Assembly: GCA_017449265.1 (NCBI GenBank)
Contig: JAFSJW010000049.1
Location: forward strand, 62,001 to 126,000
DNA from: Treponema sp.
GTDB taxonomy: Bacteria > Spirochaetota > Spirochaetia > Treponematales > Treponemataceae
Length of the DNA stretch: 64,000 nt
Direction: 5' to 3'
Position numbers and translations under genes: made by a program. Of the stretch, positions 1 through 6,683 are shown piece after piece. The notes below the pieces were generated by a model, which saw nothing but the letters and a program-made list of their open reading frames with translations, did not search any database and was not told the origin of the DNA. Each line of letters opens with the position of its first letter. Position 1 is the stretch's first letter.

Positions 1-1157
1 CCTTCTTCTTTGCAAAGGACTGTGTTGCAAGTTGCGAACGCTGTTTCAAGCCCTGTAAAGCCCGGAGAACCTGCCGCTTTGTCGGAAAGAGTGTGCGGCG
101 CATGGTCAGTTCCGATGCAGTCTGCTGTTCCATCGCGCAAAGCTTCGATGACGGCTCTTCTGTCTGCCTCATTTCTGAGCGGAGGATTGACCAAAGCACG
201 GATATAGGGTGCAGTTGTTCCTGTGAGCGAAAGATGGTGCGGGGTAACTTCGACCGTGCAGCGAAAGCCTGGTTTTGTGATTCCTTGTGAAATATCGCTT
301 TTTGCGCGGCGAACTGCGTCCATGCTGATTTTTGTGGAGCAATGGCATATGTGAACATGGCAGGCTGCAAGCTTTGCGATTTCAATATTTCTTTCCGTAG
401 CGGCATCTTCGGCGAGCGCAAGAAGCTCGTTTGCCTTGGAGAGATTTGAGTCGATTTCAAGATTTACGCTTTCTGGAACATTATCTGTTTTGTAGGTAAT
501 CTTTCCGGCTGGAATATCGTTTTCTTTCATAAGCGCAAGAGCTTTCTGCCTGTACGGGCGGGCAGTCTGGGCGAGCGTCACATCCTCACAGTGGCATGCA
601 ACGATGATTCCTTTTTCCCCGGCTTTTTTCATTCCGTCCAGCATTACGGCTGTTGAAAGAACATCATGCCCGTCTTCTGAGATTACTGGCGTTTTTGCGC
701 GCGAGAGCGTTTCGATTGCGCTTGTGTCTGTGCCTTCAAAATCTTTCGTTATGCTTACGGTCTGAAAGATTCGCGCAAGATTGCGTTCTTGTGCTTCCGC
801 CATAATTTTTTCCGCAAGGGCAGAGTCTGAAACGACGGGCATTGTGTTCGGCATTAGGACGAGCGTTCCGAATCCGCCTGCTGTTGCGGCGTTTAGCCCT
901 GAGTCCAAATCTTCTTTTTGTGTCTGCCCCGGATAGCGGAAATGGGCGTGCATATCGATGAACGAAGGCATTAGAGTAAGGCCTTTTGCGTCAAAGATTT
1001 CAGCGTCAGGAACGGATTTAAGAAAGTCGTTCGTTTCGCAAGGATTATTTTCTTCTATAATAACAGATTTTATTTTTCCGTCTGAGATGAGAACTGAACC
1101 GAAAGAATCAATTTTTGAATCAACAAGACGAGCATTGTGAATAAGCAGATTTTTCAT
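1..1157 (-). CDS. pyrC: Dihydroorotase, 3' end beyond window edge
   Basis: Class I dihydroorotase of the amidohydrolase superfamily. It closes carbamoyl-aspartate to dihydroorotate in cytosolic pyrimidine synthesis. The reading frame is open to the left edge: 385 codons are visible, and the family usually has about 425, so roughly 40 residues are missing. The N-terminal metal-binding motif DMHAHFRYPGQ starts at residue 68, with the two metal His at 70 and 72 and the substrate Arg at 74. SEDGHD lies mid-protein and GTDHAPH, carrying the catalytic Asp, is near residue 352. The start codon has no Shine-Dalgarno. An extended -10 (TGG then TAAAAT) ends six bases upstream, so the mRNA is probably leaderless. 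No other pyr genes are visible. Family assignment is confident; pyrC versus a hydantoinase-like relative is decided by the GTDHAPH context. Confidence 0.9.
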   Translation of the reverse strand, partial: MKNLLIHNARLVDSKIDSFGSVLISDGKIKSVIIEENNPCETNDFLKSVPDAEIFDAKGLTLMPSFIDMHAHFRYPGQTQKEDLDSGLNAATAGGFGTLVLMPNTMPVVSDSALAEKIMAEAQERNLARIFQTVSITKDFEGTDTSAIETLSRAKTPVISEDGHDVLSTAVMLDGMKKAGEKGIIVACHCEDVTLAQTARPYRQKALALMKENDIPAGKITYKTDNVPESVNLEIDSNLSKANELLALAEDAATERNIEIAKLAACHVHICHCSTKISMDAVRRAKSDISQGITKPGFRCTVEVTPHHLSLTGTTAPYIRALVNPPLRNEADRRAVIEALRDGTADCIGTDHAPHTLSDKAAGSPGFTGLETAFATCNTVLCKEE

Positions 1158-1163
1158 ACTGCC

Positions 1164-1172
1164 ATTTTACCA
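1164..1172 (-). promoter_or_regulatory. Extended -10 promoter of pyrC, leaderless start
   Basis: On the minus strand TGG is followed by TAAAAT, then GGCAGT, then the ATG. The predicted transcription start falls on the A of the start codon. No Shine-Dalgarno is present. This arrangement recurs before several genes in the window. Confidence 0.55.
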
Positions 1173-1207
1173 CAGAAAAGTGAAAAATGCGATGATTAGC
1201 TACATTC

Positions 1208-1654
1208 TTACGCTTTGTTTTCTGTTACTTCTAAGACGGTAATTTTTCCGCTGCCAGATTCTTTGCCGTCAACGAAAAGTTGCGCCTGAAACGCATACAC
1301 ATTGTTGAGGGCTGTTTCGCGAACGGCACGGGCACATATTGTCTGACCGTCTTTGAGAAAATCGAAACCAAAATTCAGGGAGGACACGCTCAGAATAAAA
1401 CCCATGTTCGGCTTCAAGCCTTTTTCGCGCGTGTAAAGCCCCGTGAGCGCGGAAATAGTCTGCGCGATGATTTCAAAACAGGCGTAGTTCGGAACTCCGT
1501 CTGATGATTTGTCAAAAAACATAAAATCGCGCGTTATCTTTGTTTCGCTTTCAATAGACCAGTCGTCAACGCTGGCGTTCGTAATCCTTCCGATAATGAA
1601 CATTTTTCCGCGGTGCGGAACGAGTTCCGCAAGTTCTTCATGCTCTATGACCAT
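1208..1654 (-). CDS. ApeP-like (FabZ-type) 3-hydroxyacyl-ACP dehydratase
   Basis: A 148-residue single hotdog-fold protein. It begins with the pattern ELVPHRGKM and continues with GVPNYACFEIIAQTISALTG, which matches the ApeP/FabZ-like dehydratases that remove water from 3-hydroxyacyl-ACP. In aryl-polyene clusters such proteins sit with ketosynthases, but no other fatty-acid or polyene gene is visible here, so its pathway is unknown. The start at 1654 is chosen because GGAG lies nine bases upstream; longer in-frame starts up to 1750 lack a good ribosome site and would run into the inverted repeat at 1729-1767. It is convergent with nothing and divergent from the lipoprotein at 1865. The fold is confident; the exact substrate is not. 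Confidence 0.7.
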   Translation of the reverse strand: MVIEHEELAELVPHRGKMFIIGRITNASVDDWSIESETKITRDFMFFDKSSDGVPNYACFEIIAQTISALTGLYTREKGLKPNMGFILSVSSLNFGFDFLKDGQTICARAVRETALNNVYAFQAQLFVDGKESGSGKITVLEVTENKA

Positions 1655-1728
1655 TTTTGTTTTCTCCATGTTTGGGCGTTTCTGAAACCCCATATCAAAA
1701 TGTATCACAATAAAAGAATGATTTCCAA

Positions 1729-1767
1729 TAGAGCTGTTCGGAAACTTCAATTTTCCGAACAGCTCTA
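1729..1767. repeat. Intergenic hairpin element, single-hairpin copy
   Basis: A perfect 16-bp inverted repeat (arms 1729-1744 and 1752-1767, 7-base loop) with the core GTTCGGAAA/TTTCCGAAC. It belongs to a family found at least nine times in this window, always between genes. This copy lies in the divergent space between the dehydratase and the lipoprotein gene. Confidence 0.85.
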
Positions 1768-1864
1768 ATATATGCGCTTAGAATTGTATAAAATAAAACT
1801 TCAAAAAAAACTAGAAATAATGTACAATAGTAAATATTTTATAAAATTAAGGAGAATCTTTTCT

Positions 1865-2497
1865 ATGAAAAAGTCAGTTCTGGTAATTTCTGCTGTTGCA
1901 TCAGCAGTATTGATGATGGCGTTTGCGTCTTGCAACAAAAAATCAGAGGCAGCGGCTCCTGCCCCAGCTCCTGCTGCGGAGGCAAAACCGGCAGAGGCTG
2001 CTGCTCCAGCTCCTGCAAAAGCTGCGGAATTAAAGCCGCTTTCAGATGCCCGCTATGTAAGTGCGAATGATATTGACAAAGGCGTTGTTTCAACAAGCCT
2101 TGAGCAGCCTGATGGATTCGTTCTTGTCGCAACTGAGGAAAAAGCGATGGAAGTTCAGTCAATTGCCGATGTTCCGAAAACTGTCGGTTCTGATGTTTTC
2201 ACACAGAGAATTTCTACGAAAGGTTCTGGAAAAGTTGATTACAGAAATATTTCTTTCCCTGCAAAAGCTGGTGAGACAATCAGGTGCTATGCACTTTCTT
2301 CTTCAAAGACGGATTCTCGTCCGCTCCATGTTGTTAATGTGGAAAGCGGTGAGGAAATCGGTACTATCACTATGCTTCCTGATACTGGTTCAAATCCTGT
2401 TACAGTTGAGGATGTCGCTGTTACTAAAGACGGAAAATATTGCGTTTATGCTACTTCCGGAACTGGTTATATTTATCAGGTTATTGTAGGTAAATAA
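1865..2497 (+). CDS. Ala/Pro-rich lipoprotein of unknown function
   Basis: A 210-residue exported lipoprotein. The signal peptide (residues 1-21) ends in a spirochaete-type lipobox AFASC, which predicts lipidation at Cys22. A linker of about 35 residues consists almost only of Ala, Pro, Lys and Glu and probably spaces the folded part from the membrane. The C-terminal 150 residues look like beta-rich extracellular or periplasmic sequence; I recognise no catalytic motif. The start at 1865 is set by AAGGAG ten bases upstream, although an in-frame ATG exists at 1772. The pectate lyase gene follows 82 bases later in the same direction, with a hairpin between them, so co-transcription is possible. 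Function unknown. Confidence 0.75.
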   Translation: MKKSVLVISAVASAVLMMAFASCNKKSEAAAPAPAPAAEAKPAEAAAPAPAKAAELKPLSDARYVSANDIDKGVVSTSLEQPDGFVLVATEEKAMEVQSIADVPKTVGSDVFTQRISTKGSGKVDYRNISFPAKAGETIRCYALSSSKTDSRPLHVVNVESGEEIGTITMLPDTGSNPVTVEDVAVTKDGKYCVYATSGTGYIYQVIVGK

Positions 2498-2513
2498 TTT
2501 TTTTCAGGAAAAT

Positions 2514-2552
2514 GGGACTGCTTTCTAAAATCTGTGATTTACAGGCAGTCCC
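2514..2552 (+). terminator. Hairpin between lipoprotein and pectate lyase genes
   Basis: GGGACTGC (2514-2521) pairs with GCAGTCCC (2545-2552), and an inner CTGT/ACAG stem stacks within. No T-run follows, so it may be a processing or attenuating hairpin rather than a full intrinsic terminator. Confidence 0.4.
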
Positions 2553-2579
2553 CAAATTAAAAATGTGCATGGGGGTAAG

Positions 2580-5500
2580 ATGAAATCTTTCATAAAACTT
2601 GCTGTTGTTGCCGCGCTTTCATTTTTTGCGGCAAGTGGTGTTTTTGCGGACAGAAAAGACTGGTCGAGTGTAGCAGCTCCGCAGATTACGAAAATTGAGC
2701 AGACTGGTCCTAACGAAATCACCGTTTCTTTTAAGGCCCTCACTGCTGACGACGGAGCCGACAAAGGTTCTGTCACAATGTCCGGGGCAGCTTCTTCAAC
2801 AAAGACATTTGGAAAAACACGAAAAGAAGAAAAAACTGCCGTATTTGAGGTAAAAAAATCTGGAACTCTTACTTTTTCCGTAACTGCTGAGAGAAATGGA
2901 GAAAGCGCAAAGCATACTTCTGCTGAAAAAACTTATGAATACAAACTTCCTCTCGTAAAAACACCAGTTTCTATTAGTAATGTAGGAGACGGAAAACTTA
3001 AGGTTGAGTGGGAATCTGTTAACGAGGCTGACGGTTATGTTGTTTATTATCTTGACGAAAAGGGAAAACAGGTAAGCCAGCCAAAAACAACTTCGCTTTC
3101 AACTGAAATTACGCTTCCTGTAGGAACAGTAACGAATATTTCTGTAGGCGCAACACGAGGAAAAGAAGAGGTTCGCTCTGACGGAATTAAAAAAACTGCC
3201 CGCGCTGATGCGGAGCGTGTTTGGAAATTCACTGAATTCGGAACTTCAACTAAGGCCGAGAGAAATAACATGGAAATGCTTGATTCTGACAATCTCAAAG
3301 TCAAGCTCAATTCTTGTATTTTTGACCCAGAAACTCAGAAAATAATCGAGAAAGGCGGAAAATTCGAATCATTCTTCGATGGTCTTTCTTTCTATTATAC
3401 AGTAATTGATCCGAAAAAAGAAAACTGGGAGCTTACTGCAACCGTAACTGTTGATTATCACAACCCTGCTGTTGATGGTCAGGAAGGTTTCGGTCTTATC
3501 GCTATGGATAAGCTCGGAATTGACGGCGAACCAATGGTGGTTGCGTATACGAACAGTGCCGGAATTATCTCAAAAAAATTTACTACGCATGTGAACGGTT
3601 CTAAAAAAGAGATTAAGAATGGTCTTGGCGCAAGATTCGTAACTGGTCTTACAGATGAAGTTATCAAACTTGGCGATGCGGGAATTTCCCAGATGGGAAC
3701 TAGCCGTCAGCAGGCATTCAGCTATGACCAGAACTCAGATGCAATCAAAACTGGCGATGTTTACAGAATCACCTTGAAAAAGGACAACACCGGTTATCAT
3801 GCAATTTACAAGCGCGAGATTGCTTCGGAAGATACAGTTGAGGAATTCATTCTGTATGACCCAGATAACAACAAATTGCTCCAGCTTGACAAGGAGCATG
3901 TGTATGTTGGTCTTGCTGTTGCCCGCGGAGTTAACGCAACGTTCAGCGACATTGTGTTCAAAACTTCTGACCCTAAGACGGATCCGCCTGCACAGGAAGA
4001 GCCACCTGAGCTTGTTCCGCTTGCAACTCTCATTGATTGTCCGCCAACATATTACAAAGGAAGCTATCCGTTCGTGTTCCATGCGAATGCGAAAGGAAAA
4101 ATTCATGTTGAAACAAAAGACGGAAAAGTTCTTGTCAATTCAGATGATGTCGAGGCTGACAAAGACTATAAAAAAACTCTGAACATAAATTCAAAGGGAC
4201 TTACCGATCTTCTCGTTACTTTTGACCCGGAGGACGGCTGGAGGCCTGAGCCAAAGAAAGTTATCGCCCAGTACAATTCTGAGCTGAAAGATTACGAGCA
4301 GAATTATAAGGCTGTTACTTACACACATTCGATTTCGATACGCTCGCTCAAAGGAAAGAAATTGTATGTTTCTACTGAGGGAAATGCGTTCGGGGACGGT
4401 TCAAAAGCAAAACCATTTGATTTGATTACGGCATTGAATTTCTCAAGGCCAGGTCAGGAAATCATAATGCTTCCTGGAACATATATGGTTGGAAGCGGTA
4501 TTACGATTGAGCGCGGAAATGACGGAACTCCAAGTTCTAGAAAAATTCTGCGCTCTGACAAAGGTGCTCGGGCTGTCCTTGATTTCAGCCGCTCTGGTCT
4601 GAAAGCGTCTGGTTCTGGATTCAACTTGTACGGAAGCTACTGGACATTCGAGAATTTTGATATTACTGGTACTCCGGATAATGTAAAGGCTTTGCAAGTT
4701 GCAGGAAACTATAATATCGTAAAGATGGTTGATACTTATCTTAACGGAGATACTGGCTTGCAGATTGCGGGACGCTCTTCCGAGCCGTTTGAGAAGTGGC
4801 CGCATGACAACATTATCTACGGCTGTGAGTCTTTCGGAAACGCAGACCCTGCTGAGAACAATGCTGACGGATTTGCGGCAAAGCTGACTGTCGGAAACAA
4901 CAATGTGTTCAGAAACTGTGTTTCACACCATAATGTTGATGACGGCTGGGACTTGTACGCTAAGGTTGAAACAGGACCAATCGGTGCGACTCTGCTTGAG
5001 AACTGCATCACTTATGCGAACGGAACAAGGCTTGACGGAAGCGGTCATGGCGACGGAAACGGATTTAAGATGGGTGGTGACGGAATCAATGTTCCGCATA
5101 TCCTCAAAAACTCAATCACATGGGGCAACGGTGTTAACGGAGTCACTTGTAACTCTAACCCGGGCTTGCAGCTTGACCATGTTATCTCCGCTTTCAACGG
5201 CGCGTATGGAATCGCCTTGTACGGAAAAGGAAAAGCAGAGGCTTATCCGCGCACTTTCAAGACGGCTGGTGTTGTTTCGTTCGCGAACGGTCAGGGCGAT
5301 AACCTCAAAGAACCGAACGAGTTCAACAAGGATCAGGTTTCAGATCCTTCAAACTATTTCTTCAACGGTGCTGGCGCAACGAATGTTTCAGGAACTGTTC
5401 TGAAAGAAAAAGATAATTATGTGAGCATTGATATTGAAAAATATAAGAACGGATACAATGCTGACAAGACTTTCAATAGAATTCCGAGGGACGAGAACGG

Positions 5501-5696
5501 TGTGTTCCAGCTCGGCGATTTGTTCAAGCTGTCTTCTGGCGCAATCAAGGGGGCGGGAGCTGATTACAATAATCTTCCTGCATTCAAGATGCCGTCGGGC
5601 AATAATGCGGTTCTTCCAATCATTCTGGTTGTGATTTTTGTGATTTGTCTTTCTGCTGGATTCGGTATAAGGTCAGTAAGAAAAAAATCTAATTGA
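2580..5696 (+). CDS. PL9-type pectate lyase, FN3-containing, C-terminally anchored
   Basis: A 1038-residue exported right-handed beta-helix protein. A signal peptide (residues 1-22) is followed by two fibronectin-III-like domains (about 35-205), a beta-sandwich-like region (210-470) and the helix (about 600-930). The helix carries the polysaccharide lyase 9 residues with family spacing: Asp763, the Asp787-Asp788-Gly-Trp-Asp791 calcium site, and Lys830 in GNGFKMGG as the expected proton-abstracting base. These correspond to Asp209, Asp233, Asp234, Asp237 and Lys273 of Dickeya Pel9A as I recall them. It should cleave polygalacturonate by beta-elimination. Unusually, a hydrophobic segment (about 1008-1030) and a basic tail end the protein, so it is probably membrane-anchored. 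The start at 2580 has GGGGG upstream; an ATG at 2565 is less likely. Confidence 0.8.
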   Translation: MKSFIKLAVVAALSFFAASGVFADRKDWSSVAAPQITKIEQTGPNEITVSFKALTADDGADKGSVTMSGAASSTKTFGKTRKEEKTAVFEVKKSGTLTFSVTAERNGESAKHTSAEKTYEYKLPLVKTPVSISNVGDGKLKVEWESVNEADGYVVYYLDEKGKQVSQPKTTSLSTEITLPVGTVTNISVGATRGKEEVRSDGIKKTARADAERVWKFTEFGTSTKAERNNMEMLDSDNLKVKLNSCIFDPETQKIIEKGGKFESFFDGLSFYYTVIDPKKENWELTATVTVDYHNPAVDGQEGFGLIAMDKLGIDGEPMVVAYTNSAGIISKKFTTHVNGSKKEIKNGLGARFVTGLTDEVIKLGDAGISQMGTSRQQAFSYDQNSDAIKTGDVYRITLKKDNTGYHAIYKREIASEDTVEEFILYDPDNNKLLQLDKEHVYVGLAVARGVNATFSDIVFKTSDPKTDPPAQEEPPELVPLATLIDCPPTYYKGSYPFVFHANAKGKIHVETKDGKVLVNSDDVEADKDYKKTLNINSKGLTDLLVTFDPEDGWRPEPKKVIAQYNSELKDYEQNYKAVTYTHSISIRSLKGKKLYVSTEGNAFGDGSKAKPFDLITALNFSRPGQEIIMLPGTYMVGSGITIERGNDGTPSSRKILRSDKGARAVLDFSRSGLKASGSGFNLYGSYWTFENFDITGTPDNVKALQVAGNYNIVKMVDTYLNGDTGLQIAGRSSEPFEKWPHDNIIYGCESFGNADPAENNADGFAAKLTVGNNNVFRNCVSHHNVDDGWDLYAKVETGPIGATLLENCITYANGTRLDGSGHGDGNGFKMGGDGINVPHILKNSITWGNGVNGVTCNSNPGLQLDHVISAFNGAYGIALYGKGKAEAYPRTFKTAGVVSFANGQGDNLKEPNEFNKDQVSDPSNYFFNGAGATNVSGTVLKEKDNYVSIDIEKYKNGYNADKTFNRIPRDENGVFQLGDLFKLSSGAIKGAGADYNNLPAFKMPSGNNAVLPIILVVIFVICLSAGFGIRSVRKKSN

Positions 5697-5706
5697 TAAA
5701 AAATCT

Positions 5707-5737
5707 GGGCTGTCCTATAGGGGCAGCCCCTTTTTTT
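5707..5737 (+). terminator. Intrinsic terminator after pectate lyase
   Basis: A 9-bp G/C-rich stem (5707-5715 with 5721-5729, one G-U pair) and 5-base loop, followed by C and seven T. It separates the pectate lyase unit from the DTW-domain gene. Confidence 0.9.
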
Positions 5738-5738
5738 G

Positions 5739-5747
5739 TGCTAGAAT
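5739..5747 (+). promoter_or_regulatory. Extended -10 promoter of the DTW-domain gene
   Basis: TGC plus TAGAAT directly follows the terminator T-run. Six bases separate it from the ATG at 5754, so transcription should begin at the start codon. No -35 box is seen and no Shine-Dalgarno exists. Confidence 0.55.
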
Positions 5748-5753
5748 GTTTGC

Positions 5754-6455
5754 ATGAGAGAAATTTGCTATAATTGTTTCAGGCCAAAGGAAACTTGTGT
5801 CTGCTCGCTGCTTCGGCCTTTTAATCCTGGAATAAAGTTCGTGTTTTTAATGCATCCGAAAGAGGCAAAAAGACAACGCACAGGAACAGGAAGAATCGCA
5901 CGGGCGGGGCTTGTTGATTCAGAGATTTTAGTCGGAATCGATTTTACGAAAAATGAGCGACTTTGCCAGCTTCTTTCTGACCCAGAATATTTTCCTGTCT
6001 TGCTTTATCCTGGGGAGGATGCGTGGAATGTGGAAAAATCCGGATTTAAAGAAACAATCGGAAAAAAGCGTGTGCTTGCTATTATCATTGACTCAACTTG
6101 GTTCTGCTCAAAGAAAATGCTCAGGTTCAGTACGAATGTGACAAGCCTTCCCAAGCTAAGTTTTTCGGGGAAATATAAATCAATCTTCACTTTTAAACGC
6201 GAGCCAAGCGAAGAGTGCGTTTCTACAATAGAAACATGCTATTATCTGATTAAGGAATTTCAGCAGGCAGGAATTGTTGACGCAACGATAAATCCGGAAG
6301 GGCTTATGGATGCTTTCAAGGAGATGATAAAATTCCAACTGCAGAAAGAGAACGACAGAATAGACGGAAAATTGCCTAATTCACATGCAAGCGATTTTAA
6401 GTATACTAGGAAAAAGGAAATTCCACAGTTCAATAAAACTGTTCTGGAACAATAG
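5754..6455 (+). CDS. tapT: DTW-domain tRNA-uridine aminocarboxypropyltransferase
   Basis: A 233-residue protein of the DTW family (YfiP/TapT). It transfers the 3-amino-3-carboxypropyl group of S-adenosylmethionine to a tRNA uridine (acp3U). The N-terminus has a probable zinc motif with Cys5, Cys8, Cys15 and Cys17. The DTW signature appears as DSTW at residues 113-116, preceded by a run of hydrophobic residues as in family members. Length is normal. It is monocistronic: a terminator lies in front, and a repeat-containing region with its own promoter follows. The start lacks a Shine-Dalgarno and fits a leaderless mRNA. The family is confident; the symbol is given by homology to Escherichia coli TapT rather than by any tested activity. 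Confidence 0.82.
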   Translation: MREICYNCFRPKETCVCSLLRPFNPGIKFVFLMHPKEAKRQRTGTGRIARAGLVDSEILVGIDFTKNERLCQLLSDPEYFPVLLYPGEDAWNVEKSGFKETIGKKRVLAIIIDSTWFCSKKMLRFSTNVTSLPKLSFSGKYKSIFTFKREPSEECVSTIETCYYLIKEFQQAGIVDATINPEGLMDAFKEMIKFQLQKENDRIDGKLPNSHASDFKYTRKKEIPQFNKTVLEQ

Positions 6456-6479
6456 TTTTTGTGTGGGTGCAATTTGTTT

Positions 6480-6509
6480 TTGTCATTCATACTGAAATCT
6501 AGTATAATA
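6480..6509 (+). promoter_or_regulatory. Promoter of the clostripain-like peptidase operon
   Basis: TTGTCA at 6480-6485 and TATAAT at 6504-6509 with an 18-base spacer. The predicted start near 6516 gives a leader of about 168 bases containing the long inverted repeat at 6517-6652. Confidence 0.65.
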
Positions 6510-6516
6510 GAGTTGG

Positions 6517-6652
6517 AAATTTGTGTTTCTGCTTCAATTTCGAGTTTTTACTAAGAGTCATTCCGAACTTGTTTTGGAATCTAGGTGTTGGAACAAAATC
6601 CGCATGACAGAAAACTTGAAATTCGACCATGCAAATTTTGGGTAAATTTAAC
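6517..6652. repeat. Long imperfect inverted repeat (REP-like)
   Basis: GTCAT (6557-6561) and ATGAC (6604-6608) bound a core with facing GAACTTGTTTTGGAAT and GGAACAAAATCC segments. Outside them CAATTTCGAGTTTT faces AAAACTTGAAATTC, and AAATTTG faces CAAATTT. The whole leader could fold into one long hairpin. The core resembles repetitive extragenic palindromes seen in other bacterial genomes. It occupies nearly all of the leader of the downstream peptidase gene. Confidence 0.65.
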
Positions 6653-6683
6653 TTTTGGTACATAATCATTAGGAGCGGCATTT

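Noticed and set aside
2380-2410. T-loop-like GGTTCAAATCC suggesting a tRNA
   Set aside because: It lies inside the lipoprotein coding sequence and no acceptor stem or anticodon arm surrounds it.
3735-4182. Overlapping ORFs on both strands within the pectate lyase gene
   Set aside because: They have no ribosome sites and lie within a gene with strong protein-family evidence; they are frame shadows.
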